A stretch of DNA of 64,000 bases from the NCBI RefSeq assembly GCF_042682565.1, contig NZ_JBHUIC010000005.1. One strand, written 5' to 3'. Made by a program: the position numbers and the translations under genes. Position 1 is the stretch's first letter, and each line of letters begins with the position of its first letter. The DNA is from Pistricoccus aurantiacus. Its GTDB lineage: Bacteria > Pseudomonadota > Gammaproteobacteria > Pseudomonadales > Halomonadaceae. Shown here piece after piece: positions 1 through 7,732 of the stretch. The notes below the pieces were generated by a model. That model was given only the letters and a program-made list of their open reading frames with translations, was not told the origin of the DNA and made no database searches.

Positions 1-294
1 AAGTACGTTGCCACCCGCACCCAGCAGTGGTCCCAGGAGGGTCGCGGCAATTACTGGAGCGACTATCTCGGCTGGGATCTGGACAACGACGCCATCGGCG
101 ATACCCCCTATGAACCCAACGACGCCATGGACCGGCTGCTGTGGCGCTTTCCGGCAGCGCGCCTCTTGATGCACAGTCCGGCGGTACTGGCGCTGCGCTG
201 GGTGCAGCGGCAATTCCCGGTCTTCCGCTCGGAAGGCATCACTGACCAGGCCCCGTTGATGATCGATCCCACCGCCAAGGAGAATTCGGCATGA
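1..294 (+). CDS. nosD: NosD, copper-binding/maturation protein (3' end only)
   Basis: The last 97 codons of a gene entering from the left edge; the stop at 292-294 overlaps the nosF start (ATGA). The visible part carries a short GNYWSDYLG segment followed by DLDNDAIGDTPY, which is typical of the C-terminal end of the periplasmic NosD beta-helix protein, and ends in a region rich in R and F (MDRLLWRFPAARLL). NosD works with the NosFY ABC transporter to assemble the CuZ centre of nitrous oxide reductase. The call rests on this motif plus the nosF-nosY-nosL genes that follow; the N-terminus and signal peptide lie outside the window. Confidence 0.85.
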   Translation, partial: KYVATRTQQWSQEGRGNYWSDYLGWDLDNDAIGDTPYEPNDAMDRLLWRFPAARLLMHSPAVLALRWVQRQFPVFRSEGITDQAPLMIDPTAKENSA

Positions 295-1238
295 CGCCAG
301 TGATCGCGTTCGATCGGGTGACCAAGCGCTACGGTGACAGCAAGAGCCTGGATGCGCTCGATCTCCAGGTACCGCCGGGAGAAGTGCTGGCGCTGCTCGG
401 GCACAACGGCGCCGGCAAGACCACGGCGATGAAACTGATTCTCGGCCTGATCGTTCCCAGCGAAGGCGAAGTTCGCGTCTTCGGCAGCTCGCCCCAAAAC
501 GCGGAGGCCAGCCAGCTTCGTCACCGGCTGGGCTTTCTGCCGGAAAACGTCGGCTTCTACGAACAGCTCAGCGGCCGCGAGGTGCTGGATTACTTCGCCC
601 GGCTCAAGCGGACGGATCGCCGCCAGATCGACGGGCTGCTGGAGCAGGTCGGCCTGGGCGCGGCGGCGAATCGTCGGGTTAAGACCTACTCCAAGGGCAT
701 GCGCCAGCGCCTCGGTCTTGCTCAGGCGCTGCTGGGTGAACCGCAGCTTCTGCTGCTCGACGAGCCCACCACCGGCCTCGACCCGGCCGCCACCCGAGAC
801 TTCTACACCACGATCGAAGCCTTGAGAGCGCGCGGCTGCACGGTGCTGCTCTCCTCCCACGTGCTGCCGGGGGTCGAGCCTTACATCGACCGCGCCCTGA
901 TTCTCGGCGCCGGACGACGCCTGGCCCTGGGCAGTATCGACGAGTTACGCCAACAGGCGGCGCTGCCGCTGACCATTCGCGTCAAGGGGGATTGGACCGT
1001 CCGGCCGCCGAGCGTACCTGAAGCGGAAGGTACGCCATCCGGCTTGAATGGTCATGCTCAAGAATTTCGTATCTCGCCGGCGCACAAGATGGCAGTACTG
1101 CGGCGGCTTTCCCAAACGCCAGAAGTGGAAGATATCGAATTGCTACCGCCCACCCTGGAGCATCTCTACACGCATTTTTCCGCCACGCTTTCCGATACTC
1201 ATTCCGGCACGACCCTGCCAGCAGGAGACCAGTCATGA
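291..1238 (+). CDS. nosF: NosF, ABC transporter ATPase for NosZ maturation
   Basis: A 315-residue ABC ATPase. Walker A GHNGAGKT is at residues 37-44, the signature SKGMRQ near 134-139, Walker B LLLLDEP near 154-160, and the H-loop SSH near 188-190, so all catalytic motifs are intact. Downstream of the nucleotide-binding domain is a C-terminal tail of about 100 residues. It overlaps nosD by ATGA upstream and nosY by ATGA downstream, which indicates translational coupling in one nos operon. With NosY and NosD it forms the membrane complex thought to supply sulfur (or a related component) for the copper-sulfide centre of N2O reductase. Identity is set mainly by context, since ABC ATPases look alike. 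Confidence 0.9.
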   Translation: MTPVIAFDRVTKRYGDSKSLDALDLQVPPGEVLALLGHNGAGKTTAMKLILGLIVPSEGEVRVFGSSPQNAEASQLRHRLGFLPENVGFYEQLSGREVLDYFARLKRTDRRQIDGLLEQVGLGAAANRRVKTYSKGMRQRLGLAQALLGEPQLLLLDEPTTGLDPAATRDFYTTIEALRARGCTVLLSSHVLPGVEPYIDRALILGAGRRLALGSIDELRQQAALPLTIRVKGDWTVRPPSVPEAEGTPSGLNGHAQEFRISPAHKMAVLRRLSQTPEVEDIELLPPTLEHLYTHFSATLSDTHSGTTLPAGDQS

Positions 1239-2059
1239 GCGCTATCCTGACCGTTGCCGGCAAGGAATTTCGGGATGGACTGCGCAATCGCTGGGTGCTG
1301 GCCATTGCCCTGGTGCTGGCGATCATGGCGGTGGGTATCGCCTACTTCGGCGCCGCCGCCAGCGGCGGAATCGGTTTCACGTCGCTGGCCACCACCGTGG
1401 TCAGCCTTTCCACCCTGGCGGTATTTCTGATTCCGCTGATCGCCCTGCTGCTGGCCTATGACGCCATCGTCGGCGAGCAGGAAGCCGGCACATTGCTTTT
1501 ATTGATGACCTATCCGCTCAGTCGCTCGGCACTGCTGCTCGGCAAGTTTCTTGGCCACGGGCTGATTCTCGGCGTGGCGACGCTTCTTGGATTTGGCATT
1601 GCAGGTGTCGCCATCTTTATCGGCGCCGCCGAGGTCGATCCCATGGAGCTGGTCAGCAGTTTGGGTCTGCTGATCCTGAGCAGTATTCTGCTGGGCTGGG
1701 TCTTCATTGCCTTTGCTTATCTGATCAGCGTCTGGGTCAGCGAAAAGGCTCGGGCCGGCGGCCTGGCACTGATCGTCTGGTTCCTGTTCGTGCTGGTGTT
1801 CGACCTGGCCCTGCTCGCGCTGCTGGTCGGCGCGACCCAGGGCGGCGACTGGCTGCCCTACCTGCTGCTGCTCAATCCCACGGACTGTTTTCGCCTGATC
1901 AACCTGGCGGGACTGGAAGCCGCCCAGGCCTATTCCGGCCTGACGGCACTGGCCAAGGAAAGCGCCTTTCAGCCCGGCTGGCTGCTCTTGCTGCTAGTAG
2001 GCTGGATCGTCGTTCCCCTGGGCCTGGCGCTGCTGAAATTTCGCCGTCGCTCCGTTTGA
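1235..2059 (+). CDS. nosY: NosY, ABC transporter permease for NosZ maturation
   Basis: A 274-residue integral membrane protein with about six hydrophobic segments (near residues 18-38, 48-75, 105-130, 140-165, 175-200 and 245-268) and the ABC-2 family layout. It includes the conserved cytoplasmic stretch DAIVGEQEAGTLLLLMTYP around residues 76-94, which is typical of NosY. It is the membrane partner of NosF, and the start overlaps the nosF stop. The stop at 2057-2059 is followed about 20 bases later by nosL. No internal defects are seen. Confidence 0.92.
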   Translation: MSAILTVAGKEFRDGLRNRWVLAIALVLAIMAVGIAYFGAAASGGIGFTSLATTVVSLSTLAVFLIPLIALLLAYDAIVGEQEAGTLLLLMTYPLSRSALLLGKFLGHGLILGVATLLGFGIAGVAIFIGAAEVDPMELVSSLGLLILSSILLGWVFIAFAYLISVWVSEKARAGGLALIVWFLFVLVFDLALLALLVGATQGGDWLPYLLLLNPTDCFRLINLAGLEAAQAYSGLTALAKESAFQPGWLLLLLVGWIVVPLGLALLKFRRRSV

Positions 2060-2079
2060 TCCTTTATCGGGAGACCCTT

Positions 2080-2613
2080 ATGCGTCGCTTTTCTCTGCTT
2101 GCCTGGTGCTGCATCGCCCTGCTCGGCTTTTTTCTCCTGGGCTGCGACGACACCGCCGAGCCCACCACCCTGGCGGCGCCGGAACCCATCGTCGCGGAAG
2201 ACACCTGCCATGTCTGCGGCATGACCATCGTCCAGTTCCCCGGCCCCAAGGGCGAAGCCTTCCTGAAGGGCAACGCCCAGGCACTCAAGTTCTGCTCCAC
2301 CCTGGAGCTTTTCACTTTCCTGCAGCAGCCGGAAAACCAGACGCAGCTAAGCCACGCCTACGTTCACGACATGGGACAGACGCCCTGGGCCTCCCCCTCG
2401 GACGACGCCTTTATCCGCGCCGTGGATGCCTGGTACGTGGTCGGCCACGACCAGCGTGGCGCCATGGGCCACACCTTGGCACCCTTCGCCGAACAAGCCG
2501 AAGCGCAAGCCTTTATCGATGAGCACGGCGGCGAAATGATCCGCTACGCGGATATCGACCTGCCGCTGTTGGGAAAGCTGGGGCGTGGAGAGCTGAACGC
2601 CGAGACGCCTTGA
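2080..2613 (+). CDS. nosL: NosL, copper chaperone lipoprotein
   Basis: 177 residues from the ATG at 2080, chosen because a GGGAGA ribosome site lies 6-11 bases upstream; a longer TTG reading from 2056 lacks one. The N-terminus is a lipoprotein signal with lipobox LLGC at Cys22 followed by Asp23 and Asp24, which by E. coli rules would retain it in the inner membrane. The copper-binding motif CHVCGM (C43, C46, M48) is intact. NosL delivers Cu(I) to apo-NosZ. It is the last gene of the visible nos operon and ends 240 bases before a toxin-antitoxin pair. Confidence 0.95.
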   Translation: MRRFSLLAWCCIALLGFFLLGCDDTAEPTTLAAPEPIVAEDTCHVCGMTIVQFPGPKGEAFLKGNAQALKFCSTLELFTFLQQPENQTQLSHAYVHDMGQTPWASPSDDAFIRAVDAWYVVGHDQRGAMGHTLAPFAEQAEAQAFIDEHGGEMIRYADIDLPLLGKLGRGELNAETP

Positions 2614-2797
2614 AAGAGACGCTTCGTCGACGACTCAATGAGCGGGTAGCGTACGAACGGCGTTATACCCAGAGGTTGACGGGTGTCTAGAAGACCCGGG
2701 CGATTCACTCCGTTACCCTGTTGAGCGTCCGACGAATTTGAGAATTGGCTAATACTGAAGCAAAAGATGAGATAACCCAAAATTATGCTTAGATGAG

Positions 2798-2826
2798 TTG
2801 ACTTATTGGCAACACGCTTTCATGAT
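2798..2826 (+). promoter_or_regulatory. Candidate promoter for higBA
   Basis: TTGACT (2798-2803) and CATGAT (2821-2826) are separated by 17 bases and end 25 bases before the higB ATG. The -10 is only 4 of 6. It lies in an A/T-richer stretch than the flanking genes. This is a pattern match only. Confidence 0.3.
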
Positions 2827-2851
2827 TTCGTACACGGCAACCGGAGTGACC

Positions 2852-3166
2852 ATGCACGTTATCTCGAAGCGCCCTTTCAGCGAAGCGGCCAAAGCCCATC
2901 CCAACCAAAGACAAGCCTTGGAAGATCTTTATCGGGCGCTTCGCAAGAGTGAGTTCAGCACTCCTGAGGAGATGCGGCGGGTGTTCCCTTCGCTGGACAA
3001 CTTCAAATACAAGAAAAAATGGTGGGTTCTTGATGTGGGTGGTAACCATCTCAGGGTCATCGCCTTCATTCAGTTTGTCCAGAGTCGTATGTACGTGAAG
3101 CACATCGCCACTCATGCGGAATACGATAAAATTTGTAAGCGGCACGCGAAAGGAGAATTAGCATGA
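2852..3166 (+). CDS. higB: HigB-type mRNA interferase toxin
   Basis: 104 residues from the ATG at 2852, which has GGAGTG just upstream; reading further up to 2798 has no ribosome site. The sequence has the HigB-toxin (RelE fold) layout: a helical N-terminus (EAAKAHPNQRQALEDLYRALRKS), then a strand region KYKKKWWVLDVGGNHLRVIAFI and the C-terminal YVKHIATHAEYDK. Such toxins cleave ribosome-bound mRNA. It is directly followed by the antitoxin with a 4-base overlap (ATGA), toxin first, as is usual for higBA. It sits between nosL and hemN, inside an otherwise anaerobic-respiration block. Confidence 0.9.
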   Translation: MHVISKRPFSEAAKAHPNQRQALEDLYRALRKSEFSTPEEMRRVFPSLDNFKYKKKWWVLDVGGNHLRVIAFIQFVQSRMYVKHIATHAEYDKICKRHAKGELA

Positions 3167-3591
3167 GCGCTGTAGCATTCAAGGACGCCTGCCATAGCTT
3201 CGTCCAAGCGGCGGCGCCTTATCTGCCCATCAAAGACGACACGCACTATGAAGAAGCGTTGGAGCTGATCCTGAGCCTGCTTGAGGAGGCGGAGGATTCC
3301 CCGGACGATCCAATCAATGCTGTCATCGATCTGCTCAGTCGCGCGATCGAAACTTATGAAAATCGCAATGAAGGACTGACTGGATTCGAGAAACGCGCCA
3401 TGGAGCAGCCCGCGGATCTGGCCATGCTCCGATTGCTCATGGCACAACATCGCCTGAGCATGGCCGATCTGCCCGAAATCGGTTCTAAATCCATGGTGTC
3501 CCGGGTGCTATCCGGCGAGCGCAGTCTGAGCAAGAGCCATATCAGGGCGCTATCTCAGCGCTTTCGCATCGATCCGGGGCTTTTCTTTTAA
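3163..3591 (+). CDS. higA: HigA-type XRE antitoxin
   Basis: 142 residues. The first ~85 residues are acidic and helical (e.g. LLEEAEDSPDD) and probably wrap the toxin. The C-terminal ~55 residues form a helix-turn-helix: MLRLLMAQHRLSMADLPEIG then SKSMVSRVLSGERSLSKSH and a closing helix. The toxin-binding half at the N-terminus with the DNA-binding half at the C-terminus fits the HigA class that partners HigB_toxin-family proteins. It presumably represses its own promoter upstream of higB. The start overlaps the higB stop. Confidence 0.88.
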   Translation: MSAVAFKDACHSFVQAAAPYLPIKDDTHYEEALELILSLLEEAEDSPDDPINAVIDLLSRAIETYENRNEGLTGFEKRAMEQPADLAMLRLLMAQHRLSMADLPEIGSKSMVSRVLSGERSLSKSHIRALSQRFRIDPGLFF

Positions 3592-3668
3592 GCTCCTGAC
3601 AAATTCGGTAGCGAGATTGGCCTAGCCCGATCGTGAAAATGCGTCATTAATCGTTTGGGTCTGACAAA

Positions 3669-5063
3669 CTACACCGTCCTCGAAAACCGTCTCTCGCGGA
3701 TATCCTCGCTCAGATACGCATCGAAGGCCATGGCGACGCTGCGCATCATCAGCCGCCCGCGGGGCTTGAGCACCAGTTTTTCTTCATCGATGCTCACCAG
3801 CCCGTCGCGCACCTGCTCTTCCAGCGCGTCGAAGGCGTCGCTGAAATAGGCCTTGAAGTCGATATCGTAAGCGGCTTCGATGGGGGCGAATTCCACCTGG
3901 TTATGGCACATCAGCCGGTGGATGACATCCCGGCGCAACCGGTCGTCGTCGTTGAGCTGATAGCCTTTCTGCACCGGCAGGTGCAGCTCGTCGAGACACT
4001 TGTAGTACTCGGACAGGGTCTTGACGTTCTGGCTGTAGGTGTCCCCGACCTTGCCGATGGCGGTAATGCCCAGGCCGATCAGATCGCAGTCCGCGTGAGT
4101 AGAGTAGCCCTGGAAATTACGCTGCAGGGTGCCGTTTTCCTGAGCACGGGTCAGCTCGTCGTCCGGCAGCGCGAAATGATCCATGCCGATATACACGTAG
4201 CCCGCCTGCTGCAGGCGATTGATGGTCAGCTCCAGCAGTTCGATCTTGCGCTCCGGCGGCGGCATGTCCTCGGGCCGGATCAGGCGTTGGGCGCGAAAGC
4301 GCTCCGGCAGATGGGCGTAGCTGTAGGAGGCGATCCTGTCCGGGCGCATGGCGATGATCTTGTCCAGGGTGCGGGAGAAGCTCGCAACGGTCTGCAGCGG
4401 CAGGCCGTAGATCAGATCGACGCTGATCGAGTCAAAGCCGGCCTCCCGCGCCGCCTCCATGAGATCCAGGGTCTGCTGTTCGCCCTGCTCGCGATTGACC
4501 GCCTTCTGCACGTCCGGATCGAAGTCCTGCACGCCAAGGCTGATGCGATTGAAGCCCAGCGCATGGAGTTCGTGAATCTGCTGAGGCGAGACGGTGCGTG
4601 GATCCACCTCCAGGGAGAACTCCCGGGATTCGCTCCGCTCCAGGGTAAACGCCTCATCCAGCGCTTCCATCAGCTCGCTCAGCTGGGCGTTGGTGAGATA
4701 GGTCGGGGTGCCGCCGCCCAGGTGCAGTTGGGTCAGCTTGCGATCCGGATCGAAAAGATGCGCCTGCAGGGCAATCTCGCGCTTCAGGTAGTTCAGGTAT
4801 TCCACCGCCCGTTCGGTCTTGTGGGTGATGATCTTGTTGCAGGCGCAGTAATAACAGAGGCTCTTGCAGAACGGGATATGGATATAGACCGACAGGGGTT
4901 TGGGCAGCGGATCGCCATTGCTGTGAGCGATGGCGTCGCGGTAGTCGTCCAGGGCAAAGGCGGTATGGAAACGCGGTGCGGTAGGATAGGAGGTATAGCG
5001 CGGCCCCGGTCGATCGTATTTCTCCACCAGGCTACGCTCGAAGGTCAAGGATTCTTGGCTCAT
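3669..5063 (-). CDS. hemN: Oxygen-independent coproporphyrinogen III dehydrogenase
   Basis: 464 residues from the ATG at 5063 (GGAG 7 bases upstream); a GTG at 5078 immediately after the upstream gene's stop is an alternative. A radical-SAM enzyme that converts coproporphyrinogen III to protoporphyrinogen IX without oxygen. The cluster motif is intact: C66, C70, C73 and C75 in FCKSLCYYCAC. GGGTPT, the SAM-side glycine motif, follows. Length matches the long HemN class rather than HemW. It lies close to nos and NO-response genes, consistent with anaerobic haem demand. No clear ANR/FNR box was found upstream. A small conserved gene ends 15 bases before its start. Confidence 0.95.
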   Translation of the reverse strand: MSQESLTFERSLVEKYDRPGPRYTSYPTAPRFHTAFALDDYRDAIAHSNGDPLPKPLSVYIHIPFCKSLCYYCACNKIITHKTERAVEYLNYLKREIALQAHLFDPDRKLTQLHLGGGTPTYLTNAQLSELMEALDEAFTLERSESREFSLEVDPRTVSPQQIHELHALGFNRISLGVQDFDPDVQKAVNREQGEQQTLDLMEAAREAGFDSISVDLIYGLPLQTVASFSRTLDKIIAMRPDRIASYSYAHLPERFRAQRLIRPEDMPPPERKIELLELTINRLQQAGYVYIGMDHFALPDDELTRAQENGTLQRNFQGYSTHADCDLIGLGITAIGKVGDTYSQNVKTLSEYYKCLDELHLPVQKGYQLNDDDRLRRDVIHRLMCHNQVEFAPIEAAYDIDFKAYFSDAFDALEEQVRDGLVSIDEEKLVLKPRGRLMMRSVAMAFDAYLSEDIRERRFSRTV

Positions 5064-5078
5064 GGTGGGCTCCGACAC

Positions 5079-5483
5079 TCAATGAAAGCTGGCGACGTCG
5101 CCGCGGCGATCGAAAGCCAGAAAATGTTCGATGCTGCCTTGCTGGATGGTCTCGACCATCCGCTGCAGCGTCGCTTCCGCGTCATCGCTGGTAGGAGGGA
5201 AGGACTCATGGCCCGCCAGCGCCGCGACGAAGACGATGTCCCAGTCGATTCCGGTGCGCTTCGATTCCTCGAGTAGCGCCGCCATGTCCGTCAGCTCCTC
5301 CGGGAGCTTGTCGACGCAAAGCACGGGCACCAGTACCCCTCCCTCGCCCCGCTCGAAGCGTTCGCGCTGGATGTCGTTCGGGTTGTCCGGCAGTTCCGCT
5401 CGGGTGAACACGAAAAGCAGGCGCTGAGCCTCTTTCTGCTGGCGCGCTTCGCGCAGTAGGTCCGCATAACAGGCGATAGCCAA
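5079..5483 (-). CDS. Conserved hypothetical protein next to hemN
   Basis: 134 residues starting at TTG 5483 with AAGGAG six bases upstream; no ATG start is available. Sequence features are LLFVFTRAELPDN near the N-terminus, an acidic stretch, and a C-terminal LQRMVETIQQGSIEHFLAFDR. I recall very similar ~130-residue proteins in Pseudomonas and relatives that databases label 'ribonucleotide reductase subunit alpha', but nothing here resembles the catalytic NrdA/NrdJ domains, so that name is probably a transitive error. It appears soluble, with no signal peptide. It is co-oriented with hemN and only 15 bases apart, so likely co-transcribed. Function unknown. Confidence 0.8.
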   Translation of the reverse strand: MAIACYADLLREARQQKEAQRLLFVFTRAELPDNPNDIQRERFERGEGGVLVPVLCVDKLPEELTDMAALLEESKRTGIDWDIVFVAALAGHESFPPTSDDAEATLQRMVETIQQGSIEHFLAFDRRGDVASFH

Positions 5484-5555
5484 TGTCGTCTCCTTGAGGC
5501 AGCGATGAATATTCGAACTGCCTTATTTCATGTCGTCTCTTGTCTGTTTCGCCAC

Positions 5556-6764
5556 TCAACGGGCGGCTTGTCTCGTATTTCGGTGAATCAGGTATTCGTT
5601 TGCCACCCTGGCGAGCCGCAGCCCCAGCAGGCACCAGGCAAGGCTCCAGGCTGTCGCGGCGATCCAGAGCAGGGACACGTGATAGATCAGCGTAAAGGAC
5701 GCGAAAAGCCTCGACAGCGTGGCGATGGCGATCAAGCCGGTGATCCATGCAAAATATTTTTCACGCCCCAGATCGAGGCTGGATCTTGGACTCGCCGCCA
5801 GCAGCGCCGTTCGCAACATGATACCGCTTGTCAGCGTGCCTAGCGCCCCGACAGTGATGACATGGATCAAGGCAACCGACGATTGCTGGGCGAGCAAGGC
5901 GATGCCGTTGACCATCAGCCCCGTCCCGAGCCAGGCATAGCCGATGCCCAGGCATAACAGATCGGGCCTCCCCAGACAGCGCCAAAGCTGCCAGCGCAGC
6001 AGCCGCAGCCATCCTGTCAGCCCCGCCAGCACCAGCGGGACCCCGGCCCAGCGGTAGGCCGCCGGCCAGAATACGAGTCCAATGGCCAGCAGCATGGCGA
6101 GAATCAGCCCCGCTTCCAGATTCGGCTGTACCCGCGCCTTGAGGATGCCGCCGCGACGCTGACGATAGCCCGCCACCGCCGGCGCGATCACCCGACCGCC
6201 CATGAAAAGCATCAATAAGGCCAATAGCAGCACCGCTATATACAACAGACCCGACGGCGAATAATTTATCGGTATCGCTTTCGGCAACGGCGTATGGCTC
6301 AACCACTGGGCGGCCGCTGCTGTCAGACAGATCGCCAGCAGCAACGGCGAAAGCAGGCGATTGCGCCATTTCTTGGCGGCCTTGAAGCGCGGCACCAGTT
6401 GCCAAGCCAGCAGCAGAACGAAACCGCTGCCTGCCAGGGGTGTCAACAGTGTCTGTGGGGCAAGCAGGATGCCAAGCCTTGCCAGCAACCAGAGAAGAAA
6501 CAGCGGCACCAGTTTCTTGAACGGCAAGGGCCCCAGCAGATAGCCGGCGACCACCGCCAAGGCGAAACCGAACAGTAGTTCATGAGCATGCAGGTAAGCC
6601 AAGGATACATTCGGCACGTTGGCGGTCTGAAACTCGTCGCCTGAAAGCATGACCCAGAGCGATAGCGGCATCCATAGAGCAGCGTAAAGGCTCGCCGCCG
6701 GGAAGAACCAGGTCCAGGCGGGATAATGCCGAGCGGAAATCATGGTGTTCTTGCCTTGACGCAT
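5556..6764 (-). CDS. nnrS: NnrS family haem/copper membrane protein
   Basis: 402 residues with about twelve hydrophobic segments and the family features LHAHELLFGFALAVVAGYLLG near residues 59-80 (conserved histidines) and later HVITVGALGTLTSGIMLRTALLA around residue 300. NnrS proteins are inner-membrane haem-copper proteins that help cells tolerate nitric oxide during denitrification. The start is at ATG 6764 (AAGGA 11 bases upstream) or at ATG 6743; the sequence does not settle which. It is transcribed divergently from ybaN-nsrR across a shared 78-base region holding an NsrR operator, so NsrR very likely represses it until NO is present. Confidence 0.93.
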   Translation of the reverse strand: MRQGKNTMISARHYPAWTWFFPAASLYAALWMPLSLWVMLSGDEFQTANVPNVSLAYLHAHELLFGFALAVVAGYLLGPLPFKKLVPLFLLWLLARLGILLAPQTLLTPLAGSGFVLLLAWQLVPRFKAAKKWRNRLLSPLLLAICLTAAAAQWLSHTPLPKAIPINYSPSGLLYIAVLLLALLMLFMGGRVIAPAVAGYRQRRGGILKARVQPNLEAGLILAMLLAIGLVFWPAAYRWAGVPLVLAGLTGWLRLLRWQLWRCLGRPDLLCLGIGYAWLGTGLMVNGIALLAQQSSVALIHVITVGALGTLTSGIMLRTALLAASPRSSLDLGREKYFAWITGLIAIATLSRLFASFTLIYHVSLLWIAATAWSLAWCLLGLRLARVANEYLIHRNTRQAAR

Positions 6765-6791
6765 GGCTTGAGCATTCCTTGATCAAAGCAT

Positions 6792-6814
6792 AATATATAT
6801 CCAAAATACATCTT
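6792..6814. promoter_or_regulatory. NsrR operator between nnrS and ybaN-nsrR
   Basis: An 11-1-11 imperfect palindrome. The right half AAATACATCTT matches the NsrR consensus half site AAATRCATCTT at all 11 positions; the left half AATATATATCC matches the inverted consensus at 7 of 11. It sits between the divergent nnrS and ybaN starts, and nsrR itself is the second gene on the right, so the context fits autoregulation plus control of nnrS. Confidence 0.8.
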
Positions 6815-6842
6815 ATAGGCCAGGCCGCCAAGGAGGCCTTCA

Positions 6843-7271
6843 ATGGCAACCCCCGGCAAGCTATCTCGTTTGGTCTACCGGTGTCTGGCGTTCCTGTGCA
6901 TCGGCCTGGGCGCCATCGGCGCAGTCTTGCCGCTGTTGCCTACCACCCCTTTTCTGCTGGTGGCGGCCTGGGCGGCCCCCAAGGGCTCGCCCAGGCTGGC
7001 TACCTGGCTGTGGCGGCACCCGCATCTTGGGCCGCCATTGATCGCCTGGCGAGAGCAGCGCGCGGTTCCCAGGCGCGCCAAGTGGCTGGCCTGCTGTTTA
7101 CTGTTATTGAGCTGGTCCTGGCTCGCCTACAAGGGCTCGCCGCTTTTCGTGCTGATCGTCACCGGCGTTTTCTTCTGCTGCGTGGCGACTTTTCTGCTGA
7201 CAAGACCCAACCCGACCACGTCGACAACAAACAATAACGTCGCGCGCCGCGCGACCCGCAACGGCTCCTGA
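6843..7271 (+). CDS. ybaN: YbaN family (DUF454) inner-membrane protein
   Basis: 142 residues starting at ATG 6843 with a full AAGGAGG seven bases upstream. Hydrophobic segments are near residues 10-50 (GLGAIGAVLPLLPTTPFLLVAAW, the DUF454 hallmark) and 82-118. The C-terminus is polar and variable. The role of the family is not established. It is followed after two bases by nsrR, so both are in one transcript controlled by the NsrR box upstream; this association suggests a link to NO or anaerobic growth, by inference only. Confidence 0.9.
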   Translation: MATPGKLSRLVYRCLAFLCIGLGAIGAVLPLLPTTPFLLVAAWAAPKGSPRLATWLWRHPHLGPPLIAWREQRAVPRRAKWLACCLLLLSWSWLAYKGSPLFVLIVTGVFFCCVATFLLTRPNPTTSTTNNNVARRATRNGS

Positions 7272-7273
7272 GC

Positions 7274-7732
7274 ATGCACATCACTCGCTACACGGATTAT
7301 TCGCTTCGTGTGCTGCTGTTCACCGCCTTGAAAGGCGAACAGCGCTCCACCATCGCGGAAATCGCCGAACGCTACGATATTTCCCGCAATCATCTGATGA
7401 AGGTGGTTCAAGAACTCAATCGCAAGGGATACCTGCAGGCCACCCGCGGCAAGAACGGCGGGCTGATACTCAAGAAGCGCCCGGAAGACATCAACCTCGG
7501 CAAGCTGGTGCGGGATACGGAGCAGGATCTCGTGCTGGTGGAATGCTTCGGCCCGGCCAATCGATGCGTGATCACCCCGGCCTGTCGTATCAAGCTTCTT
7601 CTCGCAAAGGCGCTGGACGCCTTCTTCGACGTGCTGGATCAATACACCCTGGCGGATCTCATCGAAAATCCCCAGGAACGCCGGGAGCTGATTCGCCTGC
7701 TGCAGATCAATGAACCAGTCCCGGTCGGTTAG
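7274..7732 (+). CDS. nsrR: NsrR, nitric oxide-sensing Rrf2 repressor
   Basis: 152 residues. The N-terminal winged helix (residues 1-65, with ISRNHLMKVVQELNRKGYLQATRGKNGG) matches NsrR closely. Three cysteines, C91, C98 and C104, sit where the Fe-S cluster is bound; the first gap is C-x6-C rather than the C-x4-C of E. coli NsrR, a small insertion. C-terminal LDQYTLADLIENP is also an NsrR signature. The protein loses repression when NO destroys its cluster. It lies downstream of ybaN and its gene overlaps the convergent cysN 3' end by 4 bases. Confidence 0.96.
   Translation: MHITRYTDYSLRVLLFTALKGEQRSTIAEIAERYDISRNHLMKVVQELNRKGYLQATRGKNGGLILKKRPEDINLGKLVRDTEQDLVLVECFGPANRCVITPACRIKLLLAKALDAFFDVLDQYTLADLIENPQERRELIRLLQINEPVPVG

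Noticed and set aside
6780..6787. TTGATCAA, resembling an FNR/ANR site, between nnrS and ybaN.
   Set aside because: An FNR box needs a four-base spacer (TTGAT-N4-ATCAA); this lacks it, so it is not counted as regulatory.
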